Shown here piece after piece: positions 55,237-63,431 of a DNA stretch of 64,000 bases. The position numbers were made by a program, and so were the translations under genes. The first letter of the stretch is position 1, and the number at the start of each line of letters is the position of its first letter. The stretch lies in assembly GCF_030762805.1 (NCBI RefSeq), contig NZ_CP129113.1, forward strand, positions 2,184,001 through 2,248,000. Direction: 5' to 3'. The notes below the pieces were generated by a model that ran no database searches, was not told where the DNA came from, and saw nothing but the letters and a program-made list of their open reading frames with translations. This DNA comes from Aciduricibacillus chroicocephali. GTDB lineage: Bacteria > Bacillota > Bacilli > Bacillales > Amphibacillaceae.

Positions 55237-55998
55237 CTATATTCCCCCATACCTTCTCTGACGCTGCTGATACTCCTTTATTGCTAGCAGGAACTCATCC
55301 TCCGAGAAATCCGGCCATAACACATCAGTGAACACAAGCTCAGCATATGCCAGCTGCCAAAGAAGGAAATTGCTGAGACGTTTCTCTCCACCAGTACGAA
55401 TAAGCAAATCCGGTTCTGGTATGCCAGCTGTATACAAATGCTTCGCGAACTGCTGCTCATCCAATTCATCCATTGATAAGCTCTTATCATTCATATCTTG
55501 AAACATTGACTTCATGGCATGCAGAATTTCATCCCGACCACCATAATTAAGTGCAAAGTTCAACTGCAGGCCATCATTGTCTTTAGTCCGATCAACCGCA
55601 TATTGTAAAGGTTCACATACATGGTCAGGTAGTTTTTCCATATCACCAATTGTACCAATACGGACATTATTATAAACAAGATCTGGCAAATACATATGCA
55701 AAAACTGCTTCGGAAGCTTTAATATGAAATCTACTTCAGCCTTCGGACGTTTCCAGTTCTCCGTGGAAAATGTATAGAGGGTGAGTGTTTTAACTTTAAG
55801 CTGAGAGGCAGCCTTGACGATTTTCATGACGGCAGTGACTCCCTCTTTATGACCTAGAAATCTCGGCATGCCTCGTTTCTGTGCCCAGCGCCCATTCCCA
55901 TCCATAATAATCGCTATATGATCCGGAACCTTTTCATCTGATGCTTGATTAAATTTCTCCGGCTGTTTACTTTTAAAAAAAGGTATTTTCATTGACAT
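55237..55998 (-). CDS. Isoprenyl transferase (undecaprenyl diphosphate synthase family), stand-alone paralogue
   Basis: 253 residues of the cis-prenyltransferase family that builds undecaprenyl diphosphate from isopentenyl diphosphate. MDGNGRWA with catalytic Asp33, TLYTFSTENWKRP near 83, NFALNYGGRDEI near 150 and RTGGEKRLSNFLLWQLAY near 202 are all intact, so it is probably active. ATG at 55998 with GAGGG six bases upstream. The housekeeping uppS normally lies in the frr-uppS-cdsA operon; none of those genes is here, which suggests a second copy. Could make a lipid carrier of another length. Confidence 0.88.
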   Translation of the reverse strand: MSMKIPFFKSKQPEKFNQASDEKVPDHIAIIMDGNGRWAQKRGMPRFLGHKEGVTAVMKIVKAASQLKVKTLTLYTFSTENWKRPKAEVDFILKLPKQFLHMYLPDLVYNNVRIGTIGDMEKLPDHVCEPLQYAVDRTKDNDGLQLNFALNYGGRDEILHAMKSMFQDMNDKSLSMDELDEQQFAKHLYTAGIPEPDLLIRTGGEKRLSNFLLWQLAYAELVFTDVLWPDFSEDEFLLAIKEYQQRQRRYGGI

Positions 55999-56066
55999 TG
56001 TGATCCCTCGCAATCTTCCAGCTTTTATAACGGTCTATCTTCACTTTAAAAATAAATACTGTATGT

Positions 56067-56306
56067 TCAGCTTATCTCGATCTCGCTTTCCGAGTTATCC
56101 TCATCCTTCTCATACTCTAGAATATCTCCCGGCTGGCAATCCAGTGCCTCGCAGATTGCTTCCAATGTCGAGAAACGAATTGCTTTCGCCTTGCCATTTT
56201 TTAGAATTGAAAGGTTTGCCATCGTAATTCCAACCTTTGTCGACAGTTCTGTTACACTCATTTTCCGCTTAGCGAGCATTACATCGATATTCACTATAAT
56301 CGCCAT
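56067..56306 (-). CDS. XRE/Cro-type HTH regulator (YozG-like)
   Basis: 79 residues: a Cro/C1-type helix-turn-helix (about 5-65; MSVTELSTKVGITMANLSIL, then CQPGDILEYE) plus an acidic tail. This compact type (HTH_26) is usually encoded next to DUF2975 membrane proteins, as here (9-base gap) and in B. subtilis yoaS-yozG. It probably regulates its own operon; signal unknown. Confidence 0.88.
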   Translation of the reverse strand: MAIIVNIDVMLAKRKMSVTELSTKVGITMANLSILKNGKAKAIRFSTLEAICEALDCQPGDILEYEKDEDNSESEIEIS

Positions 56307-56315
56307 TGCTTCACC

Positions 56316-56801
56316 TCAGACTGTTAAATCATTTTCTGTTTTAATGCGAATTGCCTCTTGCAGCAGTTTTTTGAGGACAGCGGAAAAGACTGCGATAACC
56401 ATTGAGGATCCGATAATGACCATTCCAATCAATAATAGTCCTGGTGCATCGTCCCAATCAGCAACAATATAAATCAATGGCAGCGCCAAAATATACAAAC
56501 CGCTGATTACTGCGGAGAAGTTCCTGACTTTCCTCAGAGCCTTCACAGAAAGCTCCGAGAAAGCTTCGTTCCTATCGATGTAATTCAGTAATTTTAACCC
56601 CTGATACAATGCAAGATAAAATGGAATTGCAGATATGTACATAATTAATAAAATACCGAGTACCACATAAGCCATATTCGCTCCACTTGTTGTTAGCTGC
56701 CCAATGGCTTCTATTGCGATTTTAGGCAATAGGAAAATGCATAAGGCCAGAATTGGAACCCCAATTGCAATAATAGCTACTCTCAAGAAGAGTATTTTCA
56801 T
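56316..56801 (-). CDS. DUF2975 membrane protein
   Basis: 161 residues with four membrane helices (about 5-28, 45-72, 94-115, 120-142), typical of DUF2975 (YoaS-like). The loop LLNYIDRNEAFSELSVKALRKVR (central part NEAFSELSVKALRK) is the conserved segment. First gene of the pair with the XRE regulator. The upstream 230 bases contain only the convergent terminator at 56911-56949 and A/T-rich promoter DNA. Confidence 0.85.
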   Translation of the reverse strand: MKILFLRVAIIAIGVPILALCIFLLPKIAIEAIGQLTTSGANMAYVVLGILLIMYISAIPFYLALYQGLKLLNYIDRNEAFSELSVKALRKVRNFSAVISGLYILALPLIYIVADWDDAPGLLLIGMVIIGSSMVIAVFSAVLKKLLQEAIRIKTENDLTV

Positions 56802-56910
56802 TCAGAAGCACCTCACCATTTATATTCGTTTTGATTTTAACCTGAAATTTATCGATAATCAATAAATAATTATCTAATTTTGATAAAAATTAATTAATGA
56901 GCAAAAAAAG

Positions 56911-56949
56911 CCGAGCAAACCAATGACCTCAAGCCATTTGTTTGCTCGG
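56911..56949 (-). terminator. Terminator of the DUF5068-like lipoprotein gene
   Basis: CCGAGCAAAC (56911-56920) pairs with GTTTGCTCGG (56940-56949); minus strand then reads CTTTTTTTGC. Confidence 0.9.
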
Positions 56950-57034
56950 TATTTTAATCCGATTTACGGACAGTGACATTCTCTTATAGCGACTGCTGTC
57001 TCGCTTGACTTAGTGAAAGCCCCATGCCGCCTCT

Positions 57035-58240
57035 TTATTTAGGTAACGGGAATTTCACTGTGTCTTTACCCAAAATATTCCCTTTTCCATCATAGTAAAG
57101 TGGACCGAATTCGATTTCGAATTCTTTTTCCTTCAGTATCTTTTCATACATTTCTTCATCAAGTGTATAGACTTGGAGCATCTTTCTCGATTCACCGCTT
57201 TTAAAAGGCTCATTTGACAAATTGTTATCAAGGATTATTTCATTTCGGGCTGTCTGAGTCTTATTATTCATATGCAAAGTAGAATTGAAGTACCTGACCG
57301 GACGCTTTCCACCATTCTTAATAGTAAACTCAGCCGTCAGGAGAACCATGCCATGCTTGAATTCGTTGAATCTCTTTCCCGTTTCCCTATTTGGTCTGAA
57401 CTTTGTAAACTGATAGCCATTCAACGTTACCTCTATATCTTCCAGCTTTGCTTTCTCGTTGATCCCCTTTTTCTCCTTGAGCATCTTCTTATCGCCCATA
57501 TCCTCTGCAATTACTCTATCTTCATAGAAAGCTGAATTATGCGCAAGCTTCTTGGCACCTTTTTCATTTAAGCTGATATGAAACTTCCCTTGCGTACCAA
57601 ATATTGATTTATAATCATCTTTCTTTTTCATCGCTAAGGGCACATCCAGTATTGCAGTTGACTCACTAAATACTTCCTCTGTAAGCGGGTAAGCCTCATA
57701 ACCTGTCACAGTTTCTCCCGCCTTCACTACATATGCGTTATCCCGATCGAATTTCGCAGCAATCTGTTTGGCTGTTGGCAGAAACATGTCTTCATTTCTT
57801 TTGCTATAATCAACCTGCCTATTCTTCAGACTAAACGCAGGTATAAAATAGATATCTTTTTTACCTGCATTATGGATCGTAAATCGAGCAACAACGAGCC
57901 TTCCACCGATTTCACTATCAAAAACTCTAGCAAACTCTTCCCCAACGTCCTTCAGACTCACTACTTCGTATGATTCGAGCTTTACCTTCAACTGATCGAG
58001 ATCATGTTCTCTCGTCTTCCCATCCTCATGGAGCACCTTAACCTTGCCGCCTGTATGCTCTGCCATATATTCATTCAGTTTTCTATACTCCTTGGCATCT
58101 TTGAAAGACTCTTCCTTCTTCTCACTCTTCGCCTTTGTTTCCTCTTTCTCACTTCCTTTGGCTTTGTCGCCTGAACTACAGCCCACAAGACCAAAAGTCG
58201 TTAGGCAAATGATAAATAGAATAAAATATAGCTTTTTCAT
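57035..58240 (-). CDS. Lipoprotein, DUF5068-like
   Basis: 401 residues. Signal with lipobox LVGC (about residues 18-21), then a Lys/Glu-rich linker, then two beta-rich domains of similar plan (about 50-215 and 235-400), each with a VVARFTIHN/LLTAEFTIKN-type strand followed by GKKDIYF or GKRPVRYF. That resembles Ig-like DUF4352/DUF5068 lipoproteins of Bacillales and Listeria. Function unknown. It is separated from the type VII-linked cluster by a terminator at 58416-58448, so probably a separate unit. Confidence 0.7.
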   Translation of the reverse strand: MKKLYFILFIICLTTFGLVGCSSGDKAKGSEKEETKAKSEKKEESFKDAKEYRKLNEYMAEHTGGKVKVLHEDGKTREHDLDQLKVKLESYEVVSLKDVGEEFARVFDSEIGGRLVVARFTIHNAGKKDIYFIPAFSLKNRQVDYSKRNEDMFLPTAKQIAAKFDRDNAYVVKAGETVTGYEAYPLTEEVFSESTAILDVPLAMKKKDDYKSIFGTQGKFHISLNEKGAKKLAHNSAFYEDRVIAEDMGDKKMLKEKKGINEKAKLEDIEVTLNGYQFTKFRPNRETGKRFNEFKHGMVLLTAEFTIKNGGKRPVRYFNSTLHMNNKTQTARNEIILDNNLSNEPFKSGESRKMLQVYTLDEEMYEKILKEKEFEIEFGPLYYDGKGNILGKDTVKFPLPK

Positions 58241-58415
58241 TTGTATTGCTCCCTTCTTTGAATAAGCCTATTAACCGAAAAACCCCATAATAATATGTGC
58301 TCTAATCTGTTTTGAAAGGGCTTTCAATATAAAGTGGCTTTTTCTACTTATTTATATTTATTCAAGTATTGAGGCTAATCATCCAACTGAACTCCAATTT
58401 AGTAACACACACATA

Positions 58416-58448
58416 AATAGCCTCCTGCTAAACTGAAGAGGCTATTTC
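58416..58448 (-). terminator. Terminator closing the LXG cluster
   Basis: AAATAGCCTC (58416-58425) pairs with GAGGCTATTT (58439-58448). The T-run on the minus strand is short (ATTTATG). It follows the 122-residue membrane-protein gene by about 27 bases. Confidence 0.7.
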
Positions 58449-58474
58449 TAGATGAATTTGCTTATATTATGTAT

Positions 58475-58843
58475 TTACTTTTCTACTTCGAGGATAAACC
58501 ACTGTTTTGTGGCGTAGATTATAGTGAAAACCATGCCGATAAATCCTATTAAAGTCAGAATTGGACTAATGTTTTTTCCTATTACAGACATAAAGAGAGA
58601 GGCGAAAAAGATAAAAATAGCCAAGCCATTCGTTTTAATCGCAACGGTACTGCCATCTTCTACTTCCTTCTCAACACTGCCAAAAAACCATTGATTCACG
58701 CGGATTTTGACCGGTTCGGCTCCCGCATCAATTTTGAATGTTTCTTTGTTTTTCAGCTTTTTTTCAAGATTGCTATTCACCTTCAATGCGATTGCAGAAG
58801 CAGCTCCCATAAGTCCGGTTTCTCTCTTTATTTGTATACTCAT
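58475..58843 (-). CDS. Small membrane protein of the LXG cluster, unknown
   Basis: 122 residues: an N-terminal soluble beta-like part (1-70; VKIRVNQWFFGSVEKEVEDGS) and two adjacent membrane helices (about 74-92 and 95-115). AAGGGGGA lies before the ATG. It follows a lipoprotein gene by 62 bases on the same strand. No family recognised. By position it could be an immunity or accessory membrane protein for the LXG substrate, which is inference only. Confidence 0.65.
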   Translation of the reverse strand: MSIQIKRETGLMGAASAIALKVNSNLEKKLKNKETFKIDAGAEPVKIRVNQWFFGSVEKEVEDGSTVAIKTNGLAIFIFFASLFMSVIGKNISPILTLIGFIGMVFTIIYATKQWFILEVEK

Positions 58844-58905
58844 TTCATCAATCCCCCTTGTCTTTATCTACACAACTGGCATCAAGTATTTACTCATCGA
58901 ATCCT

Positions 58906-59511
58906 TTATTCCGCCTTGCTTACCTTTGTATCCTTAAGGTCGACAAAACGTGTTTGGGCATCCAATTTTGTTAGATTTTCAAGCTCTTCATCTGTAATCG
59001 GGACCAAGATCGGGTGTCCGTATCCCGGTTTCAGCACACCCATTGCCTCTGCGGGAATCTCTACTTTATGATCTTTCACTACATAATGCCCTGATTTATC
59101 TCCCACAGTGATGTTGAACGACACATCCTTGATAGCTGCAGGGAGACGATTGATGCCAAGCAAAATAAGGTCTGCCTTTCCATCCTTTGGATTGGTAGCA
59201 TCCACGACCGTCACAGAGTAATCGCCTTTTGTGCCTTCATCAGGGTATTTATTTACAAACTTCTGCATTCCACTGTATATCGGATGATTCTCAACCGTAG
59301 CTCCAGCCTCCTGATCCGCTTTCAATACATGCAGTTTCAAAGGGCCATCCGGATCTCCATCCTTAGCTTTTGATTCTGTATCTGACTGCTTCGTTGTCGC
59401 CTGTTCCGTATCATTTTTATCCTTGTTCTTCGATTCCGTATCTGCTTTATTGCCGCAGCCCGCAAGCAGAAGCGCAACAGCAAGCACTAAGAAAATCATA
59501 ATCCGTTTCAT
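58906..59511 (-). CDS. Lipoprotein of the LXG cluster
   Basis: About 201 residues from ATG 59511, nine bases after AAGGAG. Lipobox LAGC near residue 16-19, a Lys/Asp/Glu/Thr linker (20-60), and a beta-sandwich-like domain (about 65-175; GDYSVTVVDATNPKDGKADLIL and VSFNITVGDKSGHYV). It recalls DUF4352-type lipoproteins, but I cannot name the family. It follows the beta-sandwich gene at 59553 by 41 bases. Role unknown; a surface-held partner or immunity factor is possible. Confidence 0.7.
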   Translation of the reverse strand: MKRIMIFLVLAVALLLAGCGNKADTESKNKDKNDTEQATTKQSDTESKAKDGDPDGPLKLHVLKADQEAGATVENHPIYSGMQKFVNKYPDEGTKGDYSVTVVDATNPKDGKADLILLGINRLPAAIKDVSFNITVGDKSGHYVVKDHKVEIPAEAMGVLKPGYGHPILVPITDEELENLTKLDAQTRFVDLKDTKVSKAE

Positions 59512-59552
59512 ACTCGTCATCTCCTTATGTATTCAGCGTGTTGTCCGATTTC

Positions 59553-60005
59553 CTAGTTCTTCACCAGCAATTCCAGATTTTCAAGTGCTCCGGCAAGTTC
59601 AGTCGCTCCATAAATCTGTTTGGCAGGATCCAGTCCTTCAGCAGGGATATCAATATGAAGAACAATCGCTTCGTCCGGCTCAAGACGACCTAAGAAATTA
59701 TCGTCAATCTCAAGATGAACTTCGGCAAATTGTGCTTGTACATCACTTTTTACATTCAGTTTCATATCTGCCCGAAAGCCTTCAATTGGCAGACCTGTCT
59801 TATTCACAAATGCTCCCGCAAGTCGAAGCTTCCTTTCAATCTGCAGATTCAATCCACGGAGAATGACGAAGTACAATGTTTCTTTTTCAAATGCAAAATC
59901 ATTCTGATCAAAAAACTTCTGCACATCCTGGATTTCCCTTTGAATATCCGGGTCTTCTCTTTGTCCCTCATGAGCTTTAGCCATGACAACCTTTATCTTA
60001 CTCAA
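59553..60005 (-). CDS. Beta-sandwich (SLAP-like) protein of the LXG cluster
   Basis: About 150 residues from TTG at 60005, six bases after AGAGGGTG; the GTG at 60014 lies within that ribosome site. N-terminal charged helix (1-40), then a strand series (LYFVILRGLNLQ, LRLAGAFVNKTGLPIEGF, FAEVHLEIDD, FLGRLEPDEAIVLHIDIP) that resembles the SLAP-type domain of secreted Bacillales proteins. No signal peptide. It starts 12 bases after the coiled-coil gene. Family assignment is tentative. Confidence 0.65.
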   Translation of the reverse strand: MSKIKVVMAKAHEGQREDPDIQREIQDVQKFFDQNDFAFEKETLYFVILRGLNLQIERKLRLAGAFVNKTGLPIEGFRADMKLNVKSDVQAQFAEVHLEIDDNFLGRLEPDEAIVLHIDIPAEGLDPAKQIYGATELAGALENLELLVKN

Positions 60006-60017
60006 TCGCTTCACCCT

Positions 60018-60437
60018 CTAATTTATCAAGTTCTCTATTTTCGTAGAGATCCAGTTAATTGCCGACTTGATGTTACCGATCAGGCCTTCCATATTATACA
60101 ACTCATTCTCCAAACGCATGAGCGCATTGTTCAGTTCATCAAGATTATCATCAACGTTGTCTATATACGACTTCAGCGCACTGTCAGACAAATCGTCTCC
60201 CAATATATTTTGATACTTTTCAAGCCGCTTTCCAACCCAGTATGTATGAGTCGCCTTCGCATCTTTGTCCAGATCCTTCTTTAGCGACTTCAAATCGGCT
60301 TTAAGCGCTTCAAAGTCTGCAATCAATTCTTTGATCCTCTGTATTTTCGCTTCCAATGAAGCAACCGCACTGACACAAGCATTCAGTTCACCCTGCTTGG
60401 CGCTCAGATTCGCATGTAATTCAACCCGCTCACTCAT
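60018..60437 (-). CDS. Coiled-coil partner protein of the LXG substrate (DUF5082-like)
   Basis: 139 residues, almost all helix. ATG at 60437 with AAAGGAGG seven bases before it is preferred over an upstream frame that would run into the LXG gene. Heptad-like pattern from 10 to 65 (VASLEAKIQRIKELIADFEAL) and a second helical hairpin near 95-139; a WVGKR segment near 67 recalls the WxG turn of WXG100 proteins. Similar small helical proteins (DUF5082, DUF5344) accompany LXG toxins as secretion partners. It begins 13 bases after the LXG stop. Confidence 0.75.
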   Translation of the reverse strand: MSERVELHANLSAKQGELNACVSAVASLEAKIQRIKELIADFEALKADLKSLKKDLDKDAKATHTYWVGKRLEKYQNILGDDLSDSALKSYIDNVDDNLDELNNALMRLENELYNMEGLIGNIKSAINWISTKIENLIN

Positions 60438-60450
60438 ATGGGCTCCTCCT

Positions 60451-61875
60451 TTACCAAGGCCACTTCGCTTGGATAGTTGGGATTGTGACATCCAACTTAA
60501 CACCGAGCAGAAGCTTTAGATCGGCATTAAGACTTGTCGCATTGATATTTAAATAGTCACTTTTCCATACAGGTTCATCTTTGTACTCTACCCCGACTCC
60601 AGCCTGCCATCCTGCGCTTGCTTCGACATTCATCCCGAAGTCTTTCTTGGCAGTTGTTTTGACTCCATTTTTCTCATGCTCGCCGCCCATGCTTTCCATC
60701 CCGAACAACGTGATACCCGCAGAAGCCTTGACAGTCGCTGCTTCCGCTCTGCCTCCAAGAGCAATATGGGTCGTATCATCGGCATTCTTTGGCAATTTGA
60801 AAGCAGCCTGACCATTTGCAGAAAGGGCACTTGCCTTGAGACTGACATGGCCATTAAATTTATCCGTCCCCAGCATGGCAGTCGATTCTGACTTTACAAC
60901 ACTTGCATCTCCAGAAGCAGCCATTCTCGTGAATCCGTCAAACTCAGCATTTCCAGAACCAGATAGCAAAGACTGTGTCCCGTCATACTTGAGCCAGCCA
61001 CCTGCCGTTTCGGCCTTCGTATACAGCTTGGCTCCACTCACTTCACCACTCACTTTATAGGCGCCTTTGTCGTTAGTCTTTTCACCGCGGGCACTCAAGA
61101 CAGAGCCCGTCTGCGTGATATAGTTCTTATCGCTCGTACCCATCACCCATTGTCCCTCAAGAACAGAGGCTTCACCTGCTTCATAGGAAAAAGGATCATC
61201 CTCAGACAATGCTTTGAAAGCACCCTTGTTCTCAAGCGTGTACCATGGTTGCTCTTTGATGCTTGATACCTTATCAGTGAGAACACCATTCTCGTTCTTG
61301 AAATGCGTACTCAACTCATTCATTTCGGTAATCAGTTCATTGATCCGCTCCGTTACCGGACTCATATTCTTCGTGCACGTTGAATCCGACGACAATAATT
61401 CCTCTTTCGTCTTCTTAATATTGGAATCCGCCGTTTGATATGTATGCAGAACCGTTTCTCCAGGAAGTTTGACCGTACTTATGAATTCATCAGCCCGCAG
61501 CACGAGCTTCTGCCCTTTGGAATCAAGCTCCTCAAATGTTGTACGGCTGTCACCCAAGTTCTCCTTTTCCTTATCAAGGGTGCCTGACCCAACAATTCCC
61601 TTGGCATCACTCTCATAACTTCTAAAATCATCCTTCACTTTACGCGCCGCTTCCAGCAGCTCCGAAGAGACATTGATGATTTTCTGAGCAAGATTGATAT
61701 GAACAATTTCCATGTATTCCTTCATGGAATTACCGGTCTTTCCCTTCAGGTTGATTGAGCGACTTAGCACTGTTGAGGATTTGTACTGTTCATACACCGC
61801 ATCTTTAAGGCTTGACTGGTATTTCTCCAGCTTTTTGACCAGGTCTTCCATTTCTTCATTGACCAATCTCGCCAT
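60451..61875 (-). CDS. LXG-domain type VII secretion substrate with novel beta-rich C-terminus
   Basis: 474 residues. The N-terminal ~205 are helical and carry the LXG signature at residues 43-45 (INLKGKTGNSMKEYMEIVH), as in secreted polymorphic toxins of Firmicutes that leave through the type VII (Yuk/Ess) system. Residues ~235-474 are a Gly/Ala/Ser-rich series of alternating hydrophobic strands (for example AEAATVKASAGITLFG), ending in a WPW. No nuclease, NADase or lipid II phosphatase motif is visible, so the toxic activity, if any, is unknown; a pore or structural role fits the composition. ATG with AGGGGGA, one base after the upstream partner. Confidence 0.82.
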   Translation of the reverse strand: MARLVNEEMEDLVKKLEKYQSSLKDAVYEQYKSSTVLSRSINLKGKTGNSMKEYMEIVHINLAQKIINVSSELLEAARKVKDDFRSYESDAKGIVGSGTLDKEKENLGDSRTTFEELDSKGQKLVLRADEFISTVKLPGETVLHTYQTADSNIKKTKEELLSSDSTCTKNMSPVTERINELITEMNELSTHFKNENGVLTDKVSSIKEQPWYTLENKGAFKALSEDDPFSYEAGEASVLEGQWVMGTSDKNYITQTGSVLSARGEKTNDKGAYKVSGEVSGAKLYTKAETAGGWLKYDGTQSLLSGSGNAEFDGFTRMAASGDASVVKSESTAMLGTDKFNGHVSLKASALSANGQAAFKLPKNADDTTHIALGGRAEAATVKASAGITLFGMESMGGEHEKNGVKTTAKKDFGMNVEASAGWQAGVGVEYKDEPVWKSDYLNINATSLNADLKLLLGVKLDVTIPTIQAKWPW

Positions 61876-61876
61876 C

Positions 61877-62164
61877 TTAATCCCCCTTCATGCTTTCTGC
61901 CAGTGCAAGGTCTTTTGTAACCCAAGCTTCCTTCATCGCTTCAAGATTCTTCACGTCTTTCTTTGAAAAGGAAGTATAGGATTCTCTCATTTCCTCGAAG
62001 AGCTTGATTGCGGCAATCATTGCTGACATGGAATCGAGGATTGTCTTATTGCCAAGATCGGAGACCCCTTCGAATTTCACTTTTTCCACACCTTCTACCG
62101 CAGTCTTCAGTGATTTCACTTCGGCTTCAAAGCCATCTGGATTAAGAAATATCTCATTTGCCAA
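61877..62164 (-). CDS. WXG100-like small helical partner (DUF3130/SACOL2603-like)
   Basis: 95 residues from TTG at 62164. The TTG is chosen because AAGGAGG lies nine bases upstream and the protein then begins ANEIFLNPDGF, the normal start of this family; the ATG-initiated longer frame has no such site. Predicted helical hairpin, no WxG but FEGVSDLGN in the middle. Such proteins pair with LXG N-termini and guide them to the secretion channel. The start overlaps the M16-like stop by 11 bases, and the stop is one base before the LXG ATG. Confidence 0.78.
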   Translation of the reverse strand: MANEIFLNPDGFEAEVKSLKTAVEGVEKVKFEGVSDLGNKTILDSMSAMIAAIKLFEEMRESYTSFSKKDVKNLEAMKEAWVTKDLALAESMKGD

Positions 62165-63278
62165 CTGCCGCCGCCTCCTTCCGATATGCCAGATAGCCTT
62201 CACGTACCTGGTAATTGCTTTTTTCTATCCAATCCTTAAACCTTTCATAATCCATTCCATTCAATTGCTCCAACCATTCATAGACATGAATATGCTGCAT
62301 GTAGCACTGTCCAGCCCAAGTGACAAAGTTCATCGTCTTGAAACGAACTTGGGTCTCAAAGTTATTCAACAGACGCTTTTTAGCCTCTTCAAATGATTCT
62401 TCCGTCAATGATTCCATTATTTCATATTTATATTTTTTCAAGCCTTTTTTATAAGTGATACTCGCATCAGCCAAATCGACATTGACTTGAGCATGCCCGT
62501 TAAATTGAATTTCACCGAGCAATGCAAGAACCGCGTACTCCTTCGTCAAGTCCTCAAGGCTAGCCTTCCGTTCGAACCGGATACAGCCGCATTGCCAGTT
62601 CCCCTTGGAAGTCTCTTCATATACTTCATCATCGGCAAAACGGACCTCTCGCGTATTGAATAGCTGCTCTGCATATCCCTTCTCCAGCTCTGGCAGCTTC
62701 AGCTCTTGCAAAGCACCCTGTTCAACTTTCCCGTGGACGAAGAGAAACATATTAGCAGGATGGATGACATGATCCCGATATGTGCACATTTGGTCAAAAT
62801 CCGCTCCCTGCAAGTCACGGACAAGCGATTCATAACGGTACAATGTATTCTGATGGGCGAACTCCATCATTCTGAAGTGACCTCTGAACGCAAGATCCTT
62901 ATAACAATTCTTGAACCGTTTCATGCTCTCCCACTTTTCCGCTTCAAAGAAATCCCTGTCCGGAACACCTTGGAAAAGCAGATCAAGAACTTGCTGAACT
63001 TCAGAAGCACATGCATCTCCTGTCGTTTGCCATACGAGGCTCGTGCAGTGAACAGATGCCAACACTTCCACATCGGGGAATCCAGATTCCTTTAATAACC
63101 GCTTCACGCAATCGGCATACAACTTGGATGAGGCGGAACCGATTCTAATCCGCTCCTCCCCCTTCCCCATCCATTCCGACGCAAATCCGCCACCGATGGC
63201 GAGCGATACATAAGTCCGATTGGACAATTCCACATCATTTAACCAAATGTTCAAGCCATTCGCCTGCAATGCTTTCAT
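62154..63278 (-). CDS. M16-peptidase-like protein without the zinc motif
   Basis: 374 residues. The start LQANGLNIWLNDVELSNRTYVSLAIGGG follows the first strands of M16 (pitrilysin/processing peptidase) domains, the middle VIHPANMFLFVHGKV matches the usual P-x-N-M-x-L-x-V-x-G strand, and FFEAEKWESMKR recalls the M16 linker helix. Where M16 enzymes have HxxEH the sequence reads GKGEERIRIGS, so no catalytic centre. One M16 domain plus a second half-like region. I infer a pseudo-protease acting as scaffold or chaperone. ATG at 63278 with AAGGGG eight bases upstream. Directly coupled to the WXG100-like gene. Confidence 0.7.
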   Translation of the reverse strand: MKALQANGLNIWLNDVELSNRTYVSLAIGGGFASEWMGKGEERIRIGSASSKLYADCVKRLLKESGFPDVEVLASVHCTSLVWQTTGDACASEVQQVLDLLFQGVPDRDFFEAEKWESMKRFKNCYKDLAFRGHFRMMEFAHQNTLYRYESLVRDLQGADFDQMCTYRDHVIHPANMFLFVHGKVEQGALQELKLPELEKGYAEQLFNTREVRFADDEVYEETSKGNWQCGCIRFERKASLEDLTKEYAVLALLGEIQFNGHAQVNVDLADASITYKKGLKKYKYEIMESLTEESFEEAKKRLLNNFETQVRFKTMNFVTWAGQCYMQHIHVYEWLEQLNGMDYERFKDWIEKSNYQVREGYLAYRKEAAAVGK

Positions 63279-63431
63279 CCATAACGCCCCTTATCAAACA
63301 CGAGAACCGCGTTAATCAATTTATACTGAATATTCAAAAACTACTAAACAGAGAACGGCCGCCACTTCCCGATTGTGGCGTGACCGACCGCATATATTTC
63401 ATGGCAATATCAGGTCTATCATGATCGCCGA

